Assembly: GCA_034620365.1 (NCBI GenBank)
Contig: JAQGEQ010000140.1
Location: 1-64,000, forward strand
Origin: Pegea sp. RAD2-039
Taxonomy: Eukaryota; Chordata; Thaliacea; Salpida; Salpidae
Direction of reading: 5' to 3'
Length of the DNA stretch: 64,000 nt
Position 1 is the first letter of the stretch; each line of letters begins with the position of its first letter. The notes under the pieces are model-generated. The model saw only the letters and a program-made list of their open reading frames with translations, did no database searches and was not told the origin of the DNA. The position numbers were made by a program, and so were the translations under genes. Below are positions 1-11,173 of the stretch, in pieces.

Positions 1-1218
1 GATGAAGTGATGAAGATCAGATGAAGTGATGAAGATCAGATGAAGTGATGAGGATCAGATGAAGTGATGAGGATCAGATGAAGTGATGAAGATCAGATGA
101 GGTGATGAGGATCAGATGAAGTGATGAGGATCAGATGAAGTGATGAGGATCAGATGAAGTGATGAGGATCAGATGAAGTGATGAGGATCAGATGAAGTGA
201 TGAAGATCAGATGAAGTGATGAAGATCAGATGAAGTGATGAGGATCAGATGAAGTGATGAAGATCAGATGAAGTGATGAAGATCAGATGAAGTGATGAAG
301 ATCAGATGAAGTGATGAAGATCAGATGAAGTGATGAAGATCAGATGAAGTGATGAGGATCAGATGAAGTGATGAGGATCAGATGAAGTGATGAGGATCAG
401 ATGAAGTGATGAGGATCAGATGAAGTGATGAAGATCAGATGATGATAAAGATCAGATGAAGTGATGAGGATCAGATGAAGTGATGAGGATCAGATGAAGT
501 GATGAAGATCAGATGAAGTGATGAAGATCAGATGAAGTGATGAAGATCAGATGAAGTGATGAAGATCAGATGAAGTGATGAAGATCAGATGAAGTGATGA
601 GGATCAGATGAAGTGATGAGGATCAGATGAAGTGATGAAGATCAGATCAGATGAAGTGATGAGGATCAGATGAAGTGATGAGGATCAGATGAAGTGATGA
701 GGATCAGATGAAGTGATGAGGATCAGATGAAGTGATGAAGATCAGATGAAGTGATGAAGGATCAGATGAAGTGATGAAGATCAGATGAAGTGATGAGGAT
801 CAGATGAAGTGATGAAGATCAGATGAAGTGATGAAGATCAGATGAAGTGATGAAGATCAGATGAAGTGATGAGGATCAGATGAAGTGATGAAGATCAGAT
901 GAAGTGATGAAGATCAGATGAAGTGATGAAGATCAGATGAAGTGATGAAGATCAGATGAAGTGATGAAGATCAAATGAAGTGATGAGGATCAGATGAAGT
1001 GATGAAGATCAAATGAAGTGATGAAGATCAGATGAAGTGATGAAGATCAGATGAAGTGATGAAGATCAGATGAAGTGATGAGGATCAGATGAAGTGATGA
1101 GGATCAGATGAAGTGATGAGGATCAGATGAAGTGATGAAGATCAGATGAAGTGATGAAGATCAGATGAAGTGATGAGGATCAGATGAAGTGATGAGGATC
1201 AGATGAAGTGATGAAGAT
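1..1218. repeat. 19-bp minisatellite, about 64 copies
   Basis: Head-to-tail copies of GATCAGATGAAGTGATGAA or its A-to-G variant ending GATGAGGATCA fill the region from the first base, so the array continues beyond the left edge. 1218/19 gives about 64 copies. Rare variants include a GATGATGATAAAG unit near 440, an extra ATCAG near 645, a one-base insertion near 760 and GATCAAATG units near 970-1010. It sits immediately downstream (minus strand) of the last visible exon of the p190 RhoGAP gene, so it is probably intronic. 19 is not a multiple of 3, which argues against coding. Confidence 0.97.
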
Positions 1219-1227
1219 TACCTTCAC

Positions 1228-4200
1228 TGGCAGATTAAGGATTGAGGAGGTTTCGCTTTCTTCATTTTCAAACAATCTTCTTCTTCATCAACTTCAACCA
1301 ATCTTGAATTCCTATTGAAGAACAAGTCATGACCAGACCCACAACCACGTGACAAGTCATGACCAGACCCACAACCACGTGACCACCAACCTGTGGACTG
1401 CTTCAGTGCTGGTCTTATTGGCCCAAGCCTCACTAAAGAAGCTCGAATAGAATTCAGTTTCGCGTTTATGACGCGAAAACAACGAAGTGAACTTTGACCC
1501 CGTTTTATTGGCCAGCTCATTACCCTCGCAGGTCAGTTGCCTGGTCATTTGGTCCTGAAAGAAAGGTTGGGACGAGGACTCTTCACTGGCAGGTGACACA
1601 CAGAGCAGCAACTTTGGGATCGACTTTGCCGGTCCTTCAGCAAACACCTGCAACTTCCAACGTCACTATGACGTCATCATCGCGTTCCGATAACGTCACC
1701 TTCATCACTTCGAAAGAGCTGCGCTTGGTAGCGTTGTAGGTGAGAATGAAACCGTGAATTGGATGTTCGTTAGTGAGTAGAAGTCGCGCGTTTTGATACG
1801 ACGATAACGTGACGCTGATACGTCGACGTTGCATCGTCAGATGAGATTCGATCTCGATCGTAGCTTCTTCATCACTCGCTACATCGCGGCTGATGACGTA
1901 GGAGTGATGATACAGAAGAGGAGGAAGAGACACATCTGTGATTGCGGGATCATCTGAAGAAGATTGGAAAGATGAAGATCAGATCTTTTGGATGTTGATG
2001 AGGATCACCTTTCATCGCGCACATGATGATTCGAAGATCAGGAGCTAATTTGATGTCAGATTCACTTCGAGGCGTCGACGTTGTGTCGTCATCGTTGTCA
2101 TGGTGATTGGATAAGAAACAGTTGAAGACTTGGTCAAGAGGGTCAGTGGACTGGTCCACAAAAGGACAGCTGACCCGCATCGCCAGTTTCTGACCCTCAT
2201 TACGAAGGTTGTGGACCTGTGGACACTCTGTGGTCAGCAGGAAGTTTCAGGGGCACTTAAATACGCCCCACCTCCAACATAGGACATTTGGTCAGTAATA
2301 TGACGACCGGCAGACCATAGAATTGGGGCGGTGTGGTCGTTTTCGACAGAACTGTGTTTTCGAGACTACTCGTGATGTATCTGATGACGTCATAGGAGTT
2401 AGATGGAGACGCAGATGATGCAACTTACTGAAGTGATCGAAGCGACGAGAAGACAGCGATGCAAGCGTTGGGAAGAAAATTCGGTGTTTGAAGACAGTTG
2501 TTAGGCAGGCACACGTTGCCATAGACAACACGAAAGTTGACGTCATAAGAGCGATTACGACATAAAAACTGACCGTCGATCAACAGTTTCTATGGAAACA
2601 AGAAAGACTCGATTGAAGGGAGCTTGTGGGGGGGAGAGGGTCACCTTTAAATTATCGTGTAAAGAAGCGACTATGTCGTCACAACCCAACAACACAACAT
2701 TGAAAGCTGTGGCGTCGGGCTTCAGTCGCCATGGTGACAAATCTAAAGAGCTTCCGTTGATAGAGTGAGAAGATGAAGATATCTTCTTCCCATTTTCCTG
2801 TTTCTTTGGTTTGAATCTTTCAACCGCTTCAGCGAGTCGCGAAGCGCCCCAACTATCAGCAACAGGATCATTGATGCCAGCTGAGTGTTGTGAGATGATC
2901 TGATCCCGCTCTTGAGTGAGTAAGATCATATTTTGAAATCTGTGGAGGTTTTAGATGAGTTTTGAGGAGCAGAAGATGAGTTTAGAGAACCGTTCATCAC
3001 TAGAAAGAGATTTTAAAAGATCTTGTTGGCTGTAGTTGAGAGTAAAGATCTTGGATTTCTCGAAAAGAAGTTCTTCGAAGTCTTTTCGCGCTTTTTCTTT
3101 GATCTCCGTCTACGAAATCGCGATTAATTGATGACGTCACTTTTGTGAAGAGTTTTTATCAACAAATATTTATGAGTTTTACAAATGAAGCAACTAAAGT
3201 GGCTTTTTTCAAATGTGGAACTTGGCACAAAAAACACGATTTTTATCACATTGTCAACGTGCTCGGTTACTAAGCGAAACTCGCGCGTAATTTGTCGATG
3301 AAATTAATTAGAGATGAAAAAAAAAATTAACAAAAAAATTGAAATGAGACAAAATGGTCGAATTGTGAAATGGAATTTGTTTTTTTTTTAATCTTTACCT
3401 GATGTTGATTGTAAATCGCTAAAAGATCTGATTCAGTGAGTTCCCAAATCACATCATTCTTCATAAATCCCCGATTCATATCGCCCCATTCTCCTCCAGG
3501 AACAACCTAGAAGATTAAAGAGCTAAAAACGACTCTTCAGAAGATTTCAGTGAAAAAAATAAGCAAAAAAGCAAACAGGCAACTAAAACCATTTCAGCAA
3601 TGTTCAGTGAAGCATAACGTCGCGATGACGTCACGGCGACGCTTAATTTAGTCGACGCTGACTACAGCTGGTTTAGGAGAAATGTTTTGATTATTGGGAT
3701 GGTTCTTTTCGATGTTTTGCTGGTTGAAAATTTCGAGTTTGAAACGATTAGTTGAGATGCAAACATGCAGAAAAAAATATTAAAAAGATCCCAACTTGAA
3801 ACATAAAAGCACCGACATCATCAAATAAACCAGTTCAAGCACTTACCTTGAAAGTTTACAAGTCATCATATCTGAAAGAGCTTGAAAATAAGATGGAGAA
3901 AAGCAGAAAGCGTGAAGCAGAAACACAAAAAAGCTTGATAAGAAGCGAGATGAGACACCAACCTGGTTGCTAGTCATCAACAACTTCTTGAAACGGTTCT
4001 TCAGCTCCTCTTGTCTCTGTTTCTCTTGAAGATCCTTACGATGAGCTAGAAAGCATCTTTCTCCATCAGTAGATGATAAGAGGTTGTAAGGTATCCTCCG
4101 ATCAAACAAGGACTTCATATGCTCATGTTCATACCATTCACCACCAATAGATGGTTTCCCCAACATAATAAACCATCTACAACCAACCAACTAATCAGCA

Positions 4201-6042
4201 ACTACTTGTAGATGGTTGTACGACTCACTTATCAAAATGTTCACTTTTACAAACAACATGTAGAGTCTCTGTCCACGTGGATCTGAGTGATTCGACTCCG
4301 GGAAGAGTCTTTTCAAGAGCAAGAGGAAGAAAATGAAGATACTTGCTTTGTAGCTCACTTCTATATTCATCTCTAAGAGCATTGACATGTTTACGGAAGA
4401 TATTAGATGCTGCGTTCTTCCCTATTACAATATGAAGTGTGTTGTTGATGTTGGCGATTAATTAGTTAATAAACCTTCTAGATAAACAAAATTTTTATAT
4501 GCTGATTTATTTTCGATATTTTTCCTTGATTTTTGCCAAGAGTCATGATAATCTTTCACGTGCTCCATCATCAGTCTCTGAAGATCATACTTGGCGGTTT
4601 CAAGGACTTTCTGGCGTTCTTCGGCAGCCACGTTGTACTGGACGATCTGATATATTGGTGGTTGATGAACAAACAAGTTAAAACAACAAATAGTAGAAAA
4701 ACTTTTCAAGAATTCTCATTATATTATTCATGAGTTGGTCACGTGATTAGCTAGTTCTTTTTAAATTTACAAATGATGATATTGAAACGCGATAAATATT
4801 TATCAGTATGTCACGTACATCTGATTGACAATTCATCAAAATAAACTTCTCTATAAACACAAATATTGGATTGCAAGCGAAATAAAGCACCTTTAACTTG
4901 GTTCTTGTCTTATCTATCATCTGAGCGAGGATTAAAAACGCCAAAGTGATATTTATATTTTCAGATGCCGATGTTTCGATCCATGGAATTCCGACACTTT
5001 TTTTGGAACCAGACGAAGCAGCTAGCTTGACCGCGGCGTCCACAGCGCGCTTGTTTGGTTCATCGCATTTAGTTAGAGCTAACACGATTGGTTTTTTGGT
5101 TTTCACTAAGAAGTTAAGACAGCTTTGTAAGAAAGCGACCTGAAAAAGTTGTAATTGAGGTTTAAAAAGGTTTAAATGTGGTCCACATGGTCACCTGGTC
5201 CTCAATTACACGTTGGGACTGGACACTAACGTCAAAACAAACGATAAAACCATCAATGTGTAGTTTACCATCAGGTATCACTTTAATATCAAATTCTGAC
5301 TCAAGACCCAACTGATCCGTGCAGATATACATTAATTTCTCAGCAGATGAAACCTTCAACATAAATCTCGTTACAATCTCAAATCAATCTTTGTTCTCAG
5401 CTCAACACCTTTACTTGACAACACCTTTTGAAATAGTTTTGGTTTGATGATGATCTATGTGGTCGGTAGGACTGGTCATCGATGAATTCAGTCTGTTCAA
5501 CTACATGAAACTTGACTTGACCAACATCGTCCTACAAACATGGAAATATTTCGTGAAGATAGGTTTGTAGTATAACTAGAAATTTAATTCATATTTTTAA
5601 AGTAGTAATATAAACAATGATGATGTTAACAAGATTTTCAACATATCTCGAAACAAGCTCTTCTGATTGGTTGTTTTAAAAAGCTGTTCCGCTTCAATGC
5701 TTACTTGCTTCACTACTTCGCCCCAATATAAGAAGTGATCGTTGTTGACAATTCTTCCACTAAAATCAGACTGACTTAACACAGATGTGTGTTCAGGAAA
5801 AAAACTATCTGCTTCTTCACGAACAAAACGATTACAAAGACATGATTTACCAACTCCAGTAGTTCCTTTGTCCTAAAAATTGATGTAATCTGATATGATA
5901 AGGTAGTAGACTATTGAAGAATATTGATTGATTGAAATAGTTAAACAGAAAGTGAATTAAATATGAATTGTTGTACCTGTTCTGAACCAGAAAAACCTAC
6001 AACTGCTACATTAAATACAGTCTTTCTCTTGTCTTTTGCCAT
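1228..6042 (-). CDS. ARHGAP35: p190 RhoGAP (N-terminal two thirds, partial)
   Basis: Multi-exon gene for the Rho GTPase-activating protein p190 (ARHGAP35/ARHGAP5 group), which inactivates RhoA at the membrane and cytoskeleton. The start ATG at 6042 opens [22 protein letters not shown]; exon 2 (5705-5872) adds the P-loop GTTGVGKSC and later FLYWGEV; exon 3 is 5415-5531. Around 4893-5362 are [22 protein letters not shown] (G4) and ETSASEN (G5), so the N-terminal GTPase fold looks intact. FF-domain exons follow: VYLEG near 4475, RWFIMLGKP near 4170 and 3399-3506. The pseudo-GTPase region gives [13 protein letters not shown] near 2030, [16 protein letters not shown] near 1715 and a GSKFTSLF segment near 1500. 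Several introns are 48-55 nt (1954-2008, 2217-2271, 2381-2428, 2940-2990). The last visible exon probably ends at 1228 (CCA|GTGAAG), because reading on meets a TGA. The RhoGAP domain expected at the C-terminus would lie left of the window. ARHGAP5 versus ARHGAP35 cannot be separated; an invertebrate would have one pre-duplication copy. Confidence 0.9.
1322..1381. repeat. Exact 30-bp tandem duplication inside a short intron
   Basis: A 30-bp block occurs twice back to back (1322-1351 and 1352-1381), with no mismatch that I can see. Both copies lie in the p190 intron I place at 1312-1390 (CACAG|GTTGG to AATAG|GAATT). Translated through, the two copies read as a repeated [10 protein letters not shown] in one frame, but that is a by-product of the duplication. 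Confidence 0.9.
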
Positions 6043-9012
6043 TACTAGATAAAGTTGACAACAGAAGAAAGTTTATTCACAATCAAAATTTGTTTTACTC
6101 AAATTCATAATTTTACAAACTAAAAAATATTAACAAGAAATTTATGAACCTAAAAATAAACAAAATGAAATTTAAGTAATTTGTTTTATTACTGATAATA
6201 AAATAATAAAAATATGAAGAACAATAAAATAATAAATTAGTTTAATCATAACATCTGCCACAAAATAAAATATATCAAAGTTTTAAAAACAATAGTTAAA
6301 ATATAACATTTTCTTCTTACTGCTTGAAGCTTTATCTTTAAATTAATTATTCAAAAAAAGGGTCCACCCCTAAAAGAACCATTTCAGAAACTTTAAGATT
6401 AAATTTGATTGACATAAAAAATATAAAAACATAAAGAGTTGTTTACAAACAAATCTTGTGACTTATCTGAAAATTATTAAAATAACTTATCTGAAAAATG
6501 TCTTTTATCTATATGGTTTAAATTAGAAAAATAATACAACTTGAAAGTTAAACACAGATTTAATTAGGATTTAGTAATCTTTCATTTAGAGAGTAAAGTA
6601 AAAATTTCAATCAATTTGTTTCAACAATTTATTAATAATCTAATTTTGATATCTTTAGATTCAAAGGTTCTTAAATGAGATTTTAAAAGAATTTATTATT
6701 ATTATAATTTATTTTAAAAGTTACACAGAAAAAGTTAAATCTAATATAAAAAAAAAGTTGTTTTTCTTGACACAATTAATTTATTACATATAAAACTTAT
6801 TGATGATGAAAGTGTTCAACATATAAGGATTTATTCATAAAATAATTCTTTCAATATTATAAACATTCTAAAAACAATAAAATAAATTTTAGAAAGGTAA
6901 GTTAAAATATTTAATAATTTTAACTTTATTATAATTTAAATAATCATTAAACTAAGAAATTATTTCAAAAATATACATGCAAACTTGTTATATTATCTAA
7001 ATAAACTTTTAAATTATAAACAAAATAATTTATATCTCTTAAAATATAATCAAATTAAACAATTAATATAAACAAAGTTTTTATTTTATATCTTCCTATC
7101 AGTTGTAAATAATCCTTTAATATTAGACATGTGTTAAAGTTTTATTTATTTAATTTAGAATAAACTGAAAGTTATTATAAACAAAAAACAAACCAGAATT
7201 TACAAATTAATTAAATCATCTATATTATCTATCAAAATTTCTACTTTAAATCATATAATTAAAGTAATTAAAGCCTTAAATAAATTTAAAAAATTGTAAA
7301 TTTTAACCTAATTAGTATAAAAAAAACAGTTTAAAAAATACTTTATAAGAATATTAATGACTTTAGATTTGAATAAAGCAAAAGCAAAAACTTTCTACAA
7401 TCATTACAATTTTCAATCAATTACCATTAATAAAAAAGTAATAAAGATTGCCACAATTTAAAATATAAACAAACTATCAAAAACAATAAATAAATAATAC
7501 TATAAACAGAACCAAGAAAAATAAATTTAGCAAATAAAAATTTATCAATCAAAATAAAAACAAAATGAAGTTTAAATCAATGTTGAAAGCTTTTAAAAGA
7601 TTCTAAAAATAGTTTTAATGACGTCGTATAAGTGAAATTTTATATAATTTGTCAGAAAAGTCCTTGGTCTGAGAAATCAATTTTACAGAAAAATAATCAA
7701 AGAAAATTATCCTTAAAAAAACGACTTTATTAAACAACATAAACTAAAAAGGTGAAACGAAGATATTAATAAAAGTTGTGATTTTAATATTATTTAAAGA
7801 AATAATTTATATTTTATTTTTATTTGGGGGAAAAAATACATTTAACTTAAAACTAATCACTAAAAACTAGATTTTCATCAAAAAAAAAGTTTCAATTAAT
7901 AATTTACTACTAAATATACTACTTCACACCTTAAATTCAAAGATTATTAAAAATAAATGAATGAATGAAATTAAATTTTAAGTGGGCGGCATAAATGAAG
8001 AATAATTATAATAGACTCGATGCCACACCAGATAAAGCCTTAAATTTGACAAATGGGCGAAATATATATTTTGAACTTCACACTTTTAATATCTTAAAAA
8101 CAATGACCAGGTTAAACTACCTGAGCTTAAATTTATTTGGAGTAGATAGTAAATAGCTAAAAACCATAATTGATCGTTTTTATTACAAAGTATAATATAT
8201 AATTTGTATAAAAAGACTCGTTATTTTACTTGGTAAATGCTAAAAGCAAATAATCTTCTTTTAAATACTTAACTTGAAATACTTAGACGATTGTAATATA
8301 TTCTTACTATCAGAATATACTCAGTCAACACGATAACATTTCTTATTGAGACATCTGATTTAAAAACTAAAGTTATTAAGTATTTATATTTTATGCTCTT
8401 TTTATTATTTTTATAATGATTTCATATTTTACATCATAATTAAAGAGATTAAAGTAATAGCTTTGAATCTTTCAAACTTACTGAATTACAAGCTCTCATA
8501 TACATTATAAACAATGTACTTACACAAAGTTTGGATATTATATGTTTACATAAAATTGACATTAAAAATATACGAGAAATATTGCTCCACAAATAGTGTC
8601 AAGAGCAAAACAAAATAGAGTGGAATGTAAAAGAACTAGAAAACTTTTTTAAGTTTCCTCCTCTTCAGTTACTTTAATGTAAATCTATTAATGTAAAATA
8701 TAAACTATTAACAACTATTAAAACCAGCTGTGTTCCTAGGACCATCTGTAAACTTGCAGTTGAAATAAAAAAAAAATTTCTAATTTGAAAATTATTATCA
8801 AAAATGAAAATAAGGTTTCAGTACATCTCAACAAATGAATATAACTCTTAGATATGGAAAAAATATTCTAAAAACTTTAAATGCGGCTTTTAATTTCATT
8901 TAAAAAAACTGTTTTTTTAAATCTATATAAACTTAACTTACTAAAGTTTCAACACAAATTTATTATAAAGTATCAATAACTTGTTTGTAATTTTTTTAAT
9001 TAAAAACGTTTT
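6043..9012. other. AT-rich intergenic DNA, no gene seen
   Basis: About 3 kb of very AT-rich sequence between the p190 start codon and the 3' end of the next minus-strand gene. No long frame, splice-bounded exon or RNA gene is visible. It must hold the p190 promoter and 5' UTR, but no recognisable motif marks them. Confidence 0.6.
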
Positions 9013-9918
9013 TTATTCATCTAAATGTTGTAATACTTTATATAACACAATAGAAGCTAGTATTACACAAAGAATTAAGAATAGAGAATATTTCAGATCG
9101 TGGTTGACATTATATGGTCCTCGAAACCATCGATAAAATCCTTCCCGCTTTTTATCTTCCCAAAATTTTTCCGTCCACATTTTACGATTTAATTTTGTTT
9201 CAACGAATAAGAATCGAGATTTTATCATTGAACGGTGTTTCTTTGGGTCTGTAGAGAAGTTATTAGAAAGTCAAAATGTTTATCGTAAGCAAATTATGAA
9301 CTGAAAAACTCAATTAAAGTTTCAATGTACTTTTTGATTTCAGATCTTCATATAATTGATGGAATCTTCGACAAAATTCACGTTCCTCATTTACATCTTT
9401 GAATCGAAAGGAAAATTTTGAAGAATGATATGTTTTGCAATCATAAATATCAAAAATACTTTTCTTGCTACAATTATTAATTCCTTTTTTAGTTTTAAAA
9501 ACTATTTGAATTCTATATTATATAAAAATGTAAAAAAATTATATAAAACCAGATTAGATTTATAAACTAAACATTGATTAAAAAAACTGAATAAAAAATC
9601 AAACCTTTTTAATAATATAACTTTAATTGTCTTCAATATTTCTAATTTTTCTAAAACTTTTAATAACCATAATCTTTTATAACCTTCAACAATCCAACAA
9701 GTATCTTCTATCATCGAAACTTTTATCGGAAATGCATTTTTAAATGTCAGATCTTCAACAGAAATTATATTTTGAGAATATTGTTCCATTAGATCAAGCA
9801 CACTAGAACCGTTCATCATTTTTGGTGATGGTCTATACAAATATCTGTTAAAAATAAAATTCTTTAATTTCTTTTTATACAAACAAAACGCTTGTATTTT
9901 GTCAGAAGTTTTTCTTTC
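9013..9918 (-). CDS. ParB/sulfiredoxin-like protein with C-terminal membrane anchor (5' end unresolved)
   Basis: Three linked exons, which I do not match to a named gene. The first (from an acceptor at 9918) carries YRPSPKMMNGSSVLDLME, then SVEDLTFKNAFPIKV and WIVEGYKRLWLLKVLEKL. This pattern of 'preferred value, then G-x-RRLW-x-L-x-x-L' recalls the ParB/Srx-fold proteins common in eukaryotes. An intron between the AAAAG|GTTTG donor and the TATAG|AATTC acceptor joins in phase to exon 2 (IVFKTKKGINNCSKK, then REFCRRFHQLYEDL), and an exon near 9244-9013 completes it. The C-terminus holds about 20 hydrophobic residues (YSLFLILCVILASIVLYKVL) followed by only four residues and the stop at 9013, the layout of a tail-anchored membrane protein. 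The start codon was not found. ParB-fold assignment is inference from motif shape. Confidence 0.5.
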
Positions 9919-11173
9919 CTAAATAAACCGTAGTAAATTAAAATTAATTAAAATTTAAATTATTATTTGTTATCTTTTAAAAGTGAAAAATAATATTGTT
10001 AGTTTTACTAAAAAGCTAAAGTAAAATTTTAGAAGATAGAAAAGTTAAACATTTTCAGTTTTATTATAATAACTTCTGTAAAGAAAAACAAATAATTAGA
10101 TACTTCTTATTGAGCTGTATTATATTTCTACATAATTTAAAATCATTTTTTGTACAAATATTTGTTTCATTACCTAATTTGGCTGGGTTTCAAATCCACA
10201 AATGTTGGCTTGACACTATGGCTTAAGGTATATTTTGCGTACATTCTTGGATTTGAAATATTTTAATAATATTAACCCTAACTTTAAAAAATCTAATTTT
10301 TCTGCATTGTTTTGTAATAAAAGAAATAAATTTGATGGTTGGTAAGTTATGAAAAAAACTATTTCTGTATAAAACTATTTAGATTTAAATTAAATCCTTT
10401 GTTTTACTAGGTTTATTTTTTAACGAATTTTCTAGATGTAAGTTTGATATAGTCTAAGATTTAATATACAGTTTTCCGTTTTCAAGTACTTTTCACCAAT
10501 TACCTGGTGTTTACTGGAGTTTTTAGTCTCAAAGATAACCTCAAAATGTTATTTAGCATTTTAAGAGAGAATTGAAATCAGAAGTTATGAAAATTCCTTT
10601 TAAGGTTTAATCTCCAAAAAGCTTAAATGACTGAAAACGTTTATAAATTATTAAAAAATATTTTTAAAGTTATCAGTAGTTTTTAAGACTTTAAATAAAA
10701 AGATGAACTCAAAAAGCTAATATTTTTTGTTCTTTAATTAAAATAGCAGAAAAAACTTCAATTAAATATTTTCTTATCTAAAAAGTTGCAAAGGTAACAG
10801 TGAAAATGTAAAAAAATGATTACATTTGAAAAAAAAGTTAATTTATTAAGAGCTAAGAATAAAACAGAAGTTACCCATGAAACTTTTATTTAATGTAAAG
10901 GAACCATTTATTGTTTAATTGGTGGTGGGGGAAGGTTATTAGATAAAATATAACATTACTCTCATCTTATAAAACACATAGGAGTAATTTTGCTTGTTTC
11001 AAAGTAATTAAATTTAAAATGGTTAGAGTACGAATTCAAGAAACAAAAAAATTGAAATTCAGTGAGATGAAACTGATGCAAATTTTGTGTAATTTGTCAC
11101 GTTTTAAAGGAATGTTTAACAATCCCGACAAATAATAAAAAAAATCAATTGCAGAAAAACAATTTATCAGTTT
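9919..11173. other. Intergenic, no gene seen
   Basis: AT-rich spacer between two minus-strand genes. It may contain the missing first exon of the ParB-like gene, but no ATG exon with a supporting donor stood out. Confidence 0.5.

Noticed and set aside
1..1218. CRISPR-like regular repeats
   Set aside because: There are no unique spacers; the 19-bp units abut directly and the genome is eukaryotic.
1224..1520. 98-codon minus-strand frame containing a duplicated [10 protein letters not shown]
   Set aside because: The conserved p190 frame lies in a different frame over most of it, and the Gly-Cys repeat is just the 30-bp intronic duplication translated. Only its last 28 codons are likely coding.
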